Notes: a model not told the origin generated them from the sequence alone. DNA of 64,000 bases from Chthoniobacteraceae bacterium (GCA_947471505.1 CANIWM010000019.1:1-64000); one strand, 5' to 3'. Shown: positions 16,072 through 25,086, counted from the first letter of the stretch. A program made the numbers and translations.

Positions 16072-18654
16072 ATGCCGCGCTTCATTTTTGCTCTCCTCTC
16101 GGTCGCAGCATTTGCGGAGGAGCCGTTCTCTTTTGAAAAGACGCCGGGGCGTTTGCCAAAGGATGTGATCCCCAGCCATTACGCGATCCGCATCGAGCCG
16201 GATGTGGCGGCGGCGAAGTTCTCCGGGGCGGTGGATATTGACGTGGTGGCGACGAAAGCCACGCGCTCGTTCGTCCTGAATACGGCAGGCCTGGTGATTG
16301 CAAAAGCGGCGGCGGACGATGCGGCGCTGGTGGTGAAAGTGGACGACGCTGGACAACTGCTCACGCTCACTGCGGCGAGCGAGCTGGCAGCGGGGAAGCA
16401 TCGGCTGCATATCGAGTTTTCCGGCGCGCTGGGGGAAGCCCCGCAGGGGATTTACCTCACGCGCTACCAACAGCCGGGCGGCGAATGGCACAAGGCGGTG
16501 GCCACGCAGATGGAGCCTTCGGATGCGCGGCGGATGTTCCCGTGCTGGGACGAGCCGGTGTTCCGCGCCACCTTCCAACTCACGGCGGTGGTGCCTGCAA
16601 AACACACCGCCCTTTTTAATATGCCCACGGTGAGCGAACGCCCGCTGGATGCCGGTCGGCGCGAGGTGGTCTTCGGTACGACGCCGCCGATGCCGAGCTA
16701 TCTCGTGGCGTTTGTGTCGTCGGAACTCGACACGCTGGAAGGCGAGAGCGAAGGCGTGAAGCTGCGCCTTTTCGCCACGCCGGGGAAGCGCGAGCAGCTC
16801 CCGTTTGCGCTGGCGACGACGCGGCAAGTGCTGCCGTTTTTCAACGAATACTTCGGCGTGCGCTACTCGCTGCCGAAGCTCGACCAAGTCGCGTTCCCCA
16901 GCGTGGGCGCGGGCGGGATGGAGAACTGGGGCTGCATCGTGTATGCGGATTTCGCGCTGCTCTTTAACGAAAAGGAAAACGCCTTTCACTCGCGCCGCGC
17001 CGTCTTCGACGTGGTGGCGCACGAGATTGCGCACCAGTGGTTCGGCGACCTCGTGACGATGGCTTGGTGGGATAATCTGTGGCTCAACGAGGGCTTCGCG
17101 TCATGGATGGCGACGAAGGTCAGCGACCGCTTTAACCCGTCGTGGAAAGTGTGGACGACGGCGGCGGGCGGCAAGGAAACCGCGATGCGGCTGGATGCAC
17201 GGGCGACGACGCACCCCATCCAGCAGCACGTGGCGAATGAGTCGGAGGCGGGCGACGCGTTCGACGAGATCACCTACCAAAAGGGGCAGGCGTTCTTGCG
17301 AATGCTGGAGACATGGCTCGGCGAGGACACGTTCCGCACGGGGATGCGGCTGTATTTTAAGCGCCACGCCCTCGGCAATACGACGACGGCAAACCTCTGG
17401 GCCGCGCTGCACGAAGTCTCCGGCAAAGACGTGCGCGGCATGGCTGCGGGCTGGACGGAGCAGCCGGGCTTCCCCGTCATCCGAGTGCGCGCCAATGCGG
17501 ACGGCGATGTGACGCTCACGCAAGAGCGCTTCACGATCCACCAGCAGTCCCCTGCCCCGCTGACGTGGAGCGTGCCCGTGCAGCTCAAGGCTTTCCCAGC
17601 GGGCGAGGCGACCGTGCTGCTCGTGGAAAAGGAACCGCTCACTCTCGCAAAGCAGACGCTGCCCGTGGTCGTGAATGCCAACGCCGCCGGATACTTCCGC
17701 GTGCAATACGAAGGAGCCGCGTGGGAGCAGATCAAGCTGAACCTCACACGTCTGCCAGAGATTGATCAAATCACCATCGCCCAAGACACATGGGCGCTCG
17801 TGCTCGCAGGCCGCGCACCGCTCGCGCAGTGGCTAGAAGTCGCCGAGCTTTTGCGCAATGAAGCGACGCCGCTGATCGCATCCGAACTAGTAAGACCGCT
17901 CGCATTTCTCGACTCCCTCCAGCGCGGCAGCGAGCAGCGCGCAGACTTCCGCGGTCGCGCCGTGAAACTGCTGGAGCCCATCTCCCGGCGCATCGGCTGG
18001 AACGCGAAGCCCGGCGAAGAGCCCGCCGCCGAGTCGCTCCGCGTCCAGCTCATCGAGACGCTCGGCGCATGGGGCGTCAGCGCCTACCGCGCAGAAGCAC
18101 AGGACCGGCTCACAAAATACCTCGCCAACCCCAGCACCCTCGCCGGTCCCCTGCGCGGCGCGGTGCTGGCCGTCGGCGGGAGATACGCCTCGCCCGAAGT
18201 CTGGGCGCAAATCCATGAGCGAGCGAAAGCGACCATCGAGACCGATCACAAGTCCGAGCTTTACCACGCACTCATCGCTACACGGAGCGAGCCGCTCATA
18301 AAAAAGGCACTCGGCATCGTGCTCAGCGGCGAACTGCCCTCGCGTCAATCCACCCGCCTCCTGCGCGACATCGGCGGCGGCGAATTCCCCGAGCTGGCGT
18401 GGGCGTTCGCCCAGAAGAACCTGCCCGCTCTGTTGGAGAAACTCACCGCGCTCGACGCCAACCGCTACATCCCCTCGCTCTTCAACGCTTTCAGCGAAGA
18501 ATCCCGCGCCGTGGAGCTAGAAGAGTTTGTGAAAGCGAACCTACCGCCCACAGCGCACCACGCCGCCACCATCGTTGCCGACGAAATCCGCTTCCGCGCC
18601 GAGAGCAAGCGGCGACTGCTGCCGCAACTTGCGGCTTGGATGGCAGGAAAGTGA
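16072..18654 (+). CDS. M1 family zinc aminopeptidase, exported
   Basis: The 860-residue protein carries the M1 landmarks: exopeptidase motif GGMEN at residues 281-285, and zinc site HEIAH at 317-321 with the third ligand E340 in LWLNEGFASW. After the catalytic domain come a beta domain and a helical ERAP1-like C-terminal domain (about 530-860), so it is the puromycin-sensitive/ERAP-like layout. A short signal peptide (MPRFIFALLSVAAFA) predicts export. It removes N-terminal residues from peptides. It follows sppA by three bases. The end of the gene forms one arm of a palindrome (18651-18684) shared with convergent engB. Confidence 0.93.
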   Translation: MPRFIFALLSVAAFAEEPFSFEKTPGRLPKDVIPSHYAIRIEPDVAAAKFSGAVDIDVVATKATRSFVLNTAGLVIAKAAADDAALVVKVDDAGQLLTLTAASELAAGKHRLHIEFSGALGEAPQGIYLTRYQQPGGEWHKAVATQMEPSDARRMFPCWDEPVFRATFQLTAVVPAKHTALFNMPTVSERPLDAGRREVVFGTTPPMPSYLVAFVSSELDTLEGESEGVKLRLFATPGKREQLPFALATTRQVLPFFNEYFGVRYSLPKLDQVAFPSVGAGGMENWGCIVYADFALLFNEKENAFHSRRAVFDVVAHEIAHQWFGDLVTMAWWDNLWLNEGFASWMATKVSDRFNPSWKVWTTAAGGKETAMRLDARATTHPIQQHVANESEAGDAFDEITYQKGQAFLRMLETWLGEDTFRTGMRLYFKRHALGNTTTANLWAALHEVSGKDVRGMAAGWTEQPGFPVIRVRANADGDVTLTQERFTIHQQSPAPLTWSVPVQLKAFPAGEATVLLVEKEPLTLAKQTLPVVVNANAAGYFRVQYEGAAWEQIKLNLTRLPEIDQITIAQDTWALVLAGRAPLAQWLEVAELLRNEATPLIASELVRPLAFLDSLQRGSEQRADFRGRAVKLLEPISRRIGWNAKPGEEPAAESLRVQLIETLGAWGVSAYRAEAQDRLTKYLANPSTLAGPLRGAVLAVGGRYASPEVWAQIHERAKATIETDHKSELYHALIATRSEPLIKKALGIVLSGELPSRQSTRLLRDIGGGEFPELAWAFAQKNLPALLEKLTALDANRYIPSLFNAFSEESRAVELEEFVKANLPPTAHHAATIVADEIRFRAESKRRLLPQLAAWMAGK

Positions 18655-18684
18655 CGCGACGGTGAGTCGCACCGGGCGCGTCAC
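18651..18684. terminator. Palindrome between convergent genes, possible two-way terminator
   Basis: The outer arms GTGACGCG (18651-18658) and CGCGTCAC (18677-18684) pair perfectly, and the interior GGTG-AGTCG-CACC forms a second short stem. It spans the 29-base gap between the stops of the M1 peptidase and engB genes. There is no T tract on either side, so termination is inferred from position only. Confidence 0.4.
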
Positions 18685-19292
18685 TACGCGAAACTGCCCT
18701 CGCCCGCCAGTGCCTCTTTAATGAAGGCGAGAATCTCCCGTCGCCCCATCCGCGCCTCCAGCGATGTGCTAAAAACCTTGGGCAACTCCGCACACCACGC
18801 CGAGATATGCCCGAGGAAAAGCTCTGTGTGCTTTTGCAGCAACGCCGGTTTCACCTTGTCCGCCTTACTAAACACCAACGCAAAAGGGACAGACTCCCCA
18901 ACCAACCACTCCACAAACTCTAAATCGATCGCTTGCGGAGGATGCCGCGAATCGATCAAGACAAACACCCCAGCCAGATTCTCCCGCCCCGCCAAATACC
19001 CCAAAATCATCTGTGCAAACCGGTCCCTCCCCTGCTGATTCGTCTCCGCATAGCCGTATCCCGGCAAGTCCACGAGCGTCCACTCGTTGTTCACCGAGAA
19101 GAAATTGATCAACTTCGTATGCCCTGGAGTCGCCGACACCTTCGCCAGCGCCTTCACGTTTGTGAGCATGTTCAGCAGCGAAGACTTCCCGACATTCGAC
19201 CGCCCGATGAACGCGAACTCGCGCAACTCCGACACCGGGCACGACGCCAAATCCGGCGCACTAATTTGAAATTTGGCAGAGCTGACATTCAT
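18684..19292 (-). CDS. engB: Ribosome-biogenesis GTPase EngB (YsxC/YihA)
   Basis: The 202-residue protein is taken from the ATG at 19290-19292 (MNVSSAKFQISAPDLASCP); 42 upstream in-frame residues are unlikely. The GTPase motifs are present: G1 GRSNVGKS, G2 region ATPGHTKLINFF, G3 DLPGYGYAE, and G4 as SKADK in place of the usual TKADK. Length matches the family (about 200). EngB acts in 50S subunit assembly. It converges with the M1 peptidase gene and diverges from the cytochrome gene at 19425. Confidence 0.93.
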   Translation of the reverse strand: MNVSSAKFQISAPDLASCPVSELREFAFIGRSNVGKSSLLNMLTNVKALAKVSATPGHTKLINFFSVNNEWTLVDLPGYGYAETNQQGRDRFAQMILGYLAGRENLAGVFVLIDSRHPPQAIDLEFVEWLVGESVPFALVFSKADKVKPALLQKHTELFLGHISAWCAELPKVFSTSLEARMGRREILAFIKEALAGEGSFA

Positions 19293-19424
19293 GGATTCGG
19301 GGGCAGAGTAATTACGCACGGCGTAATTGGAAACTGCCGTTATGGAATATTTCCCCAGTAGCGCCAACGAGCCCACCTTGAGTGATGGTTGCGCCACCAT
19401 GATTGCCGCGCTAAACACCCGAAT

Positions 19425-19955
19425 ATGAAAGCTCCGCTGATTGCATTCCTGCTCGTCGCGACCATTCTGCCCGCTGCTGAGTCACAGACGCCCTCCGCGT
19501 CGGATTCCGCACAGAAATACCGGGACCTAATTCGGGCGACTAGGACACCGAAATCTCTCAGCGCAGGGTTCGCAATGCTCTGCGGCCTTTCAGCGGCGAA
19601 GGATGCCGAGGTCAAACGCGCAGGCCCACACGCGATTCAATACGTAAATTACTACCGCAGTGAATCCGCAGTTCAGCCAGCCACAGGAGCATGGCCCGTC
19701 GGCAGCGTGTTGGTGAAGGAAAAGCTCGGTTTCGACTTCAAGGGAGCTGCGGCACAACCGACCGCGATCGCCGGGATGATCAAGCGCGCAGCTGGCACCG
19801 CTCCAAAGACGGGCGACTGGGAGTTTTTCTGGTCGGAAAATGGCAAACTGTCCCAGAAGAGCATGGCTCACTGTGCGGGTTGCCACTCGGGCGCTGCGAG
19901 AGATTTCGTATTCACGGATTTCACGGCGCTGGCGGCGGCGAAAGACAAAAAGTAG
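19425..19955 (+). CDS. Exported cytochrome P460-like c-type haem protein
   Basis: The 176-residue protein starts with a signal peptide (MKAPLIAFLLVATILPAAES). The C-terminal part has TGDWEFFWSENGKLSQKSM followed by the haem-attachment motif CAGCH (residues 150-154) and ARDFVFTDF, the usual end of cytochrome P460 domains. The middle holds INYYR-like and GSVLVKEKLG segments of the same family. The haem c should be periplasmic. P460 family members oxidise hydroxylamine or act in NO chemistry, but many are uncharacterised, so no substrate is assigned. A start at 19389 would add 12 residues before the signal peptide and is rejected. Confidence 0.8.
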   Translation: MKAPLIAFLLVATILPAAESQTPSASDSAQKYRDLIRATRTPKSLSAGFAMLCGLSAAKDAEVKRAGPHAIQYVNYYRSESAVQPATGAWPVGSVLVKEKLGFDFKGAAAQPTAIAGMIKRAAGTAPKTGDWEFFWSENGKLSQKSMAHCAGCHSGAARDFVFTDFTALAAAKDKK

Positions 19956-19998
19956 AATTTCCTCTCGCGTCTCTTCCGATCCCCCAACCAATCTCTCG

Positions 19999-20172
19999 GC
20001 AAGGGAAGCCACGAAGGCACTGGAGCGCGATTTCGACGAAGTGAGCAAGCATCTGCGCATCCTGCGCAAGGCGCGATGAGGCCTAGCGCTGGAACTCAAT
20101 TTCATCCCCGAGGCAAACCGGCAGATGGATGGTGCGCTGGACTACGGGTTTTGTGCGATCAAAGTCGTGTAG
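19999..20172 (+). pseudogene. Relic of an ArsR-family (HTH) regulator
   Basis: One reading frame gives SAREATKALERDFDEVSKHL then RILRKAR, a stop (TGA 20077-20079), then LELNFIPEANRQMDGALDYGFCAIKVV and a second stop at 20170-20172. The first part matches the recognition helix of ArsR repressors (VSKHLRILRKAGLV); the second matches their last strands and helix, with an LDYGFC tail often seen on verrucomicrobial ArsR proteins. The wing sequence between them is shortened and no start with a full N terminus exists. I therefore call it a decayed, truncated gene. Confidence 0.5.
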
Positions 20173-20203
20173 GGAATTGCGAGGCGACTCAGCAGAACGC
20201 AAT

Positions 20204-20395
20204 TTAGCAATTGAAGGGCATTAATCCGGTGAGAATACCAAGGATCAGCGCCACGAAGAGAGCTAAAGCTATCGCGACAGCAATCACCACGAAACGCACG
20301 AGCAGTCGTCCGAGTGTCAACGCTGGGACAATTATCTCAGATTTTGGAGGCGCATATTCCCCGGGAGTCAGTGAGTGCTCTGAGTCTTTTGGCAT
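20204..20395 (-). CDS. Small single-span membrane protein, unknown
   Basis: The 63-residue product has a polar N terminus (MPKDSEHSLTPGEYAPPKSE) and one long hydrophobic helix (about residues 33-58). Its ATG shares one base with the stop of the upstream DUF442 gene (TGATG), which supports real, coupled translation. No family is recognised. It probably sits in the inner membrane. Confidence 0.6.
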   Translation of the reverse strand: MPKDSEHSLTPGEYAPPKSEIIVPALTLGRLLVRFVVIAVAIALALFVALILGILTGLMPFNC

Positions 20396-20949
20396 CAGTT
20401 CGGGGTGTTGGCGGCGGCGCGAGTCTCGATCCGCTGCGCAATGTTATCACGAATATCCTCCGCCGAAAAACCTGCCGATTCCACCATGCGTAGAATCGCA
20501 TCAGCGCTCGGCCCGTCAGCACGCGACGCTTCTGTGAGCGCGAACAATCGCACTGCCCGGCGCCCTGTCCTGCAATACAGCAGCGCAGGACGCTCCGTCG
20601 TTGCCAGCGCGGAGGCCAGGGCGGTCACTGCGCCATCGGGGATCGTCTCGTGAGGCACCGGAATATAATGAAACGCAAGCCCGCCAGCAGCCGATGCCAA
20701 TTTGATTTCAGACGAAGAAGTCTGATCCTCGGCCTCACCATCGGGACGAATATCGATGATCGTTTTCATCCCGGCCTCCCTCACCGACCCGATATCGTCA
20801 GTGCGCAATTGCGATGTAATGAAAATCTGGTCCGTGACACGAGTGAGCGTGGGCTTCGAAGGCGGCTTCGGGCGATTAAAATACAACCCCAACACGCTCA
20901 CGCCAAGAGTGACGAAAAACGTGACTGCAAACAACGAGCGCTTTCTCAT
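20395..20949 (-). CDS. DUF442 / TIGR01244-type phosphatase-like protein, membrane-anchored
   Basis: The 184-residue protein begins with a membrane anchor or signal (MRKRSLFAVTFFVTLGVSVLG) and continues with a domain of the dual-specificity-phosphatase fold: IFITSQLRTDDIGSVREAGM, TIIDIRPDGE and the P-loop YCRTGRRAVRLFALTEAS, which matches the CRSGxR loop of DUF442 proteins. Some relatives are fused to metallo-beta-lactamase-like sulfur dioxygenases. Activity on sulfur compounds or phosphoesters is unproved. It lies 22 bases after the DUF1080 gene and overlaps the small membrane protein gene. Confidence 0.75.
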   Translation of the reverse strand: MRKRSLFAVTFFVTLGVSVLGLYFNRPKPPSKPTLTRVTDQIFITSQLRTDDIGSVREAGMKTIIDIRPDGEAEDQTSSSEIKLASAAGGLAFHYIPVPHETIPDGAVTALASALATTERPALLYCRTGRRAVRLFALTEASRADGPSADAILRMVESAGFSAEDIRDNIAQRIETRAAANTPN

Positions 20950-20971
20950 TTCGGGTGCAAGCTATCGCCGC

Positions 20972-21724
20972 TCACTTCGCGGCGTCGAGGCGTTTGACCT
21001 GAATGTTGCGGTAGCGGACGAATTGCTTGGTGAAGTCGCCGCCGCCGTGGACTTGCAGGGCGATGCTGCCTTTGCCATGGTGACGGACTTCTTTTTCCTG
21101 CCACTCCATGATTTTGACGCCGTTGATCCACGTCGTGATGTGGGGCGGGTTGTTTTCGATTCGGGCGCGGAGTTCGTTCCACTGGCCATGCCGCCAGAAT
21201 TGCGCCCATGCATCGGGCAGGACGGGGAGCGGTGTGGGCGGGACTCCGGTGGGCTTGTCGGTGATTTCGGTGACCTTGTCGGTGAAGCTGTAGTTGCGGA
21301 CGTGCGGGTTTCCGCCGAGGCCTTCGCCGTAGATGCCCATGACGTTGCCGCCGGCGTGGTAGTCGATCATGGCCTGCCACGCTTTGCCGTCCTCGGTGCT
21401 GCGGAGGAAGAGTCCGCTGTCGGGGCCGAAGTCGTTTTTCATTTCGAGCTTCACTTCGAAATCGCCGAATTGCTCGTCGGTGACGATGAGTCCGCCGTTA
21501 CCGGGAATATCTTGCGAGCCGGTGATCGCGCCGTCCTCGACGACCCAGCGTCCGCCGCTCTCGTGCTTGCTTGCACCGCTGTGTCCGGACTTTGCGCTGA
21601 CGTGCCAGCCGGCGAGCGTCTTGCCGTCGTAGATGGAGACGAAGCCGGCGGCGGGCTTGTCCTGCGAGTCGGCGTGTGAAAACGAAATTGCGAGCAGTGT
21701 GATGAGAGTGAACGTGCGTTTCAT
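20972..21724 (-). CDS. DUF1080 (3-keto-disaccharide hydrolase-type) secreted protein
   Basis: The 250-residue protein has a signal peptide (MKRTFTLITLLAISFSHA) and one DUF1080 domain: FVSIYDGKTLAGWHVSAKSG, RWVVEDGAITGSQD, FEVKLEMKNDFGPDSGLFLR and WNELRARIENNPPHITTWIN. The fold is a concanavalin-like jelly roll. The family is greatly expanded in Verrucomicrobia and Planctomycetes, and some members hydrolyse 3-keto-glycosides. Periplasmic or outer-surface carbohydrate binding or cleavage is inferred. It lies 57 bases after the di-haem protein gene in the same leftward run. Confidence 0.88.
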   Translation of the reverse strand: MKRTFTLITLLAISFSHADSQDKPAAGFVSIYDGKTLAGWHVSAKSGHSGASKHESGGRWVVEDGAITGSQDIPGNGGLIVTDEQFGDFEVKLEMKNDFGPDSGLFLRSTEDGKAWQAMIDYHAGGNVMGIYGEGLGGNPHVRNYSFTDKVTEITDKPTGVPPTPLPVLPDAWAQFWRHGQWNELRARIENNPPHITTWINGVKIMEWQEKEVRHHGKGSIALQVHGGGDFTKQFVRYRNIQVKRLDAAK

Positions 21725-21781
21725 GGTGCGCGACAGGGTCGGGAAAGGTGGGGCCGTGGCAAGGAGATTCGCGCCGGGAAA

Positions 21782-23863
21782 CTACGGCTTGGTGCCGGTT
21801 GTCTGCGCGATTGCGGCGGGTGCGCGTTTTAGAAACGAATCGCTCGTGAGCAATGACACGAGCAGCACTTTGAAACTGCCGCCGCTGTTTACATACGCGG
21901 AATCGGCAGCTTGCAGCGTGGCGGCGTCGGCGAGGGATTCGTTGCGGCCCATGAAGTAGCGGAAGACGTGGCGGATGAAGACTTGGCGCGCCCGGTCGCT
22001 GCCGGCGATGCGGGCGATGAGTTCGTGCGGGGATTTCACGGGGCCGTCGAGTTTGGCGTCGCCTGAGCCGGCGATTGCGCCGGTGCTCACGGCGGGGACG
22101 CCTTTGAAAACGTCGCCGAGCGGCTTGCCCTTTTTGTCCACGTTTGCGGCGGTGGCTTCGCGGTCGAGAACTTGTTCCTCGGCGACGAGACGGCCGTAAT
22201 GCTCGAACTGCTCGAAGGGCAGGCCGAGGTCGTCCATGCGGTTGTGGCATTTCCAGCACGCCTCGGCGTGGGTGACGCTGCTGACGCGGTCGCGCAGGGT
22301 GCGGTGAAGTTCATTGGGCACCATCGCGGCGACGCCAATCGGGAGGTCGGGCACGGTGCCGCCGAGCAATCGCTCTCGGATAAATCGCCCGCGGCGGACG
22401 ATGTCGTTGTTGAAATTTTCGCTCCACGCGATGAGCCAGCTTGGCTGCATGAGGATGCCGATGCGCGTGTTCTCTTTCTGCGTGATGGGTTGTTCCGCGG
22501 TCCATTCTTCGAGGCCGTACAGCGTCTCGATGGCAGCCTGACCTTTGTTGTTTTGCTTGTTTGGCGTGACGGACTGCGCGAGTTCCTCCTGCCGCGTTTG
22601 TTTGTTGGTCTGCGACTTCACATTCACAAACGCGAGCGGAGTCGTGAGGAGTTGGCGGAACACGTCCTTGTCCTGCTCCAGAATGTGGAGCACCAGCCGG
22701 TCCGTATCGGCGACGTGCTGCTTCGGCTCGTGCATGACATCCTTGGGCCGGTCTTTGAAAACCTCGGTCGCGTTGCCGTATTCAAAATACTCGCGGAAGA
22801 ATCCGAGGATGCGCGGCTTCTTCGTTTTTGGGTCGTCGAGAATGCGGCGGACGTGTTCGGCTATTTTCTCTCGCGCGGTGAGCTCGCCTTTCTCGACAGC
22901 ATCGAAAAGTTTGCCGTCGCGTTTAAACATGAGCGCAGAGCTGACCGCAGCAGCGGCTTCGCGTGGTGAGAGCATTCCCTCAGCGCCGCCCATCTCCGAG
23001 CGAAAGACGGCATCCGTGCGCAAAAGGACGGCGGTCAGTACGGTCCGCAGCGCACCGGAACGGTCGCCGCCCGCAGCGCACTTTTCGTAGAGCGCGTAGA
23101 GACGCTCGACCTCGTCAGTCTCCGCCTTCCGCGCGACTGCGAGCTGGAACTGTTTCTGAATCGCCTTCTCGATCTGCGCACGCGTCGGCGTGAGGGCCGG
23201 GTCCATGAGGTCGGTGAACTCGCGCACGGTGTCGTTCTTCCCTTTCACCTTGCCGTCCACAATCTCGTGGGCGGTCTGCTTTTCCACGATGGCATCGGCA
23301 TTGCGCAGGAGGACTTCCGTTGTCGGTTCGTCCACACGGGCGAGTGCGGCGAAGTCTTTGATGCCCCGCTCGGGGTTCGCGGTGAACGGCTGCACGAGGC
23401 CCTTCACGCCACCGCGCCCGACATCCTCGACCCAGCCCATGTATGCCTCCGGGCTGAGCCGCCACAGCCGCGGCTCCGGCGCTTTTGCCGACGCTGCACT
23501 CGCTGCGGCAAAGAGCAATTCGTGCGGCACGAGATTGCCCTGGCTCGGCTTGCGCGCAGCGTGTCCGCCCATCTGCTTTGCGATCCATCCGGTGATTGCC
23601 AGCTTTTGCGAAGCACTCGGCTGCTTCTCTTTTTTCGGCGGCATCTCGCCATCGCGAATCTGGTCGAGCACGACGGCCCAGCGCGTCCCTTCCTTCGCCA
23701 TGTCGCCGGTGAGATCGTCCAGACGAATATCGCCCTTCTGCTTTTCCTCGCCGTGGCACTTCGTGCAAAACTCACCGAGGAACTTTTGCAGCGCCGCCGT
23801 CTCCGCAGGCGCGGCAGCGTGAACAGAAACGTGGAGCAACAGAATGACGGCGAGTAATTTCAT
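21782..23863 (-). CDS. Planctomycete-type cytochrome c domain protein (DUF1592/DUF1588-like)
   Basis: The 693-residue exported protein has a signal peptide (MKLLAVILLLHVSVHA), an N-terminal PSCyt-type haem motif CTKCH at residues 33-37, and a second CWKCH site in the C-terminal third (THAEACWKCHNRMDDLGLPF), within the DUF1588-like region. The RRGRFIRERLLGG and VFIRHVFRYFMGR segments are typical of this family. Such proteins occur with DUF1552 or DUF1080 partners and are thought to move electrons in polymer breakdown; no direct partner of the DUF1552 class is present here. Its start overlaps the stop of the upstream DUF1080 gene by four bases. Confidence 0.88.
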   Translation of the reverse strand: MKLLAVILLLHVSVHAAAPAETAALQKFLGEFCTKCHGEEKQKGDIRLDDLTGDMAKEGTRWAVVLDQIRDGEMPPKKEKQPSASQKLAITGWIAKQMGGHAARKPSQGNLVPHELLFAAASAASAKAPEPRLWRLSPEAYMGWVEDVGRGGVKGLVQPFTANPERGIKDFAALARVDEPTTEVLLRNADAIVEKQTAHEIVDGKVKGKNDTVREFTDLMDPALTPTRAQIEKAIQKQFQLAVARKAETDEVERLYALYEKCAAGGDRSGALRTVLTAVLLRTDAVFRSEMGGAEGMLSPREAAAAVSSALMFKRDGKLFDAVEKGELTAREKIAEHVRRILDDPKTKKPRILGFFREYFEYGNATEVFKDRPKDVMHEPKQHVADTDRLVLHILEQDKDVFRQLLTTPLAFVNVKSQTNKQTRQEELAQSVTPNKQNNKGQAAIETLYGLEEWTAEQPITQKENTRIGILMQPSWLIAWSENFNNDIVRRGRFIRERLLGGTVPDLPIGVAAMVPNELHRTLRDRVSSVTHAEACWKCHNRMDDLGLPFEQFEHYGRLVAEEQVLDREATAANVDKKGKPLGDVFKGVPAVSTGAIAGSGDAKLDGPVKSPHELIARIAGSDRARQVFIRHVFRYFMGRNESLADAATLQAADSAYVNSGGSFKVLLVSLLTSDSFLKRAPAAIAQTTGTKP

Positions 23864-24969
23864 TTCTTTACGGGTTCAAACAGCAACACATGCGCAAACT
23901 TGCCTTCCTCTAGGTGCAAAACGCCGCGACCATCGGCGGGGAGCGGTTGCGCGGGGATGATCTCTTTGTCCTTCGCGGACACGCTTACTTTCCCGGCGCG
24001 GACGGTGACGACGATCCGCCCCGTCGCCTGCACCTCCGGCAGTCCGAGGCCGGTGAACAGCGCGCCGACGGATACGGCATCTTTCGCGTCCACGCTGGCG
24101 ATGAACTCGCCAGCGGGGAGCGCCGTTTCTTTTCGCTCCGTGATGTAGTCCGTCGTCATCGGCTCCGGCAAAAGCGGGACGAGATGCTTCGGCGCGAGCT
24201 CGGGATCGGGCGCGAGTTCCTGGATGCGCATGTTGCGGAACTCCACCGGCGCGCCTTCGCTCTCGATGCTCATGTAGCCTTTGCGCGGGGAGACGCGATG
24301 CAGCGTGCTGGCGAGCGTGCCGTTCACTTCGTTCTGAATCATGCCGTCCATGCACGTGAGCCGGATGCGGTTCCACTCGCCGGTTTTGCTGGCGTTGAAT
24401 GCGACGGGCATGGAGCGAATCCCGCAGGAATCCGAGCGGCCAAATCGCGGGTCGGGAATCGCCGTGGAGATCGAGCCCGGCAGCGTGAAGATGTCGCCGT
24501 GGCTCGTGTACCATGAGCCGTTGCCGAGATTGCAGACCTGAATCTCGTAGCCCTCGCGCGGGAACGGTCCGCCAAAAGCGGGAAACGCACTGTGCCGCAC
24601 CAGCACGCCGGAATTCCCGCTCGTGCCTTTGCCCCCGCCCGCGCTCGGGGCTTCGGTGAGATGCCGCCACTCGTATTCGAGCACGAAGTTTTCATACGCC
24701 TTCATCGAGCGGATGACGCCGGTCGGTCCGCGCGCGATATGCAGGACAAAGTCGCCGGGGCGATCGGGATTCGGGGTGGTGGAAAGATGCGGCGCTTTGA
24801 CGGACATGCTCATGCCCGTCCACTTCTCGTCGAGCGCGCCCGTGAAAAGGCTCTCCCACTTTTCACCGTAAGGCTTGGGCGGCGGAAACTGCCCGTCCAC
24901 CGGCTCGTCGGCAAAGGCTGCGAGCGTGGAGAGGAACAAAGAGGCGATGAGGCGCTGGTGAAGTTTCAT
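23860..24969 (-). CDS. DUF1080 domain protein with C-terminal extension, secreted
   Basis: The 369-residue protein is taken from the ATG at 24967-24969 (MKLHQRLIASLFLSTLAAFA, a signal peptide). The DUF1080 domain covers about residues 35-235 (WESLFTGALDEKWTGM, ENFVLEYEWRHL, GNSGVLVRHSAFP, GEWNRIRLTCMDGMIQNEVN). A further domain of about 120 residues ends the protein. The frame is open upstream to 25539, but that part lies antisense to the TetR gene and has no signal sequence. It is the first gene of the leftward run and overlaps the next gene by four bases. Its promoter region is shared with the divergent tetR-type gene. Confidence 0.88.
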   Translation of the reverse strand: MKLHQRLIASLFLSTLAAFADEPVDGQFPPPKPYGEKWESLFTGALDEKWTGMSMSVKAPHLSTTPNPDRPGDFVLHIARGPTGVIRSMKAYENFVLEYEWRHLTEAPSAGGGKGTSGNSGVLVRHSAFPAFGGPFPREGYEIQVCNLGNGSWYTSHGDIFTLPGSISTAIPDPRFGRSDSCGIRSMPVAFNASKTGEWNRIRLTCMDGMIQNEVNGTLASTLHRVSPRKGYMSIESEGAPVEFRNMRIQELAPDPELAPKHLVPLLPEPMTTDYITERKETALPAGEFIASVDAKDAVSVGALFTGLGLPEVQATGRIVVTVRAGKVSVSAKDKEIIPAQPLPADGRGVLHLEEGKFAHVLLFEPVKK

Positions 24970-25057
24970 GCGCACGGTGTAGCGGCCCGATGCACGCTGT
25001 TCAACACGAACACTGCCGTCTTTTCCACGCGCCCCAACAGGAAATGCAAAATAATGT
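24970..25057. other. Divergent region between DUF1080 operon and tetR-type gene
   Basis: About 90 bases ahead of operator site 1 that must contain the leftward promoter of the DUF1080 run. I cannot place hexamers with confidence. Operator site 1 lies within reach of it, so repression of both directions is possible. Confidence 0.4.
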
Positions 25058-25086
25058 TTGACGGAATAGACCGACCGGTCTATTCC
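25058..25086 (+). promoter_or_regulatory. Promoter with TetR-type operator in the spacer (site 1)
   Basis: AATAGACCG-AC-CGGTCTATT (25065-25084) is a perfect 9-bp palindrome around two central bases. It fills the 17-base spacer of a promoter-like pair, TTGACG (25058-25063) and TATTCC (25081-25086). The TetR-family gene starts ten bases further on at 25096, so the mRNA would be nearly leaderless. The same core recurs at 25715. Autorepression is inferred. Confidence 0.75.

Noticed and set aside
15805-17034. A 409-codon open frame antisense to sppA and the M1 peptidase
   Set aside because: Both sense genes have clear catalytic motifs; the antisense frame is Arg/His-rich with no domain.
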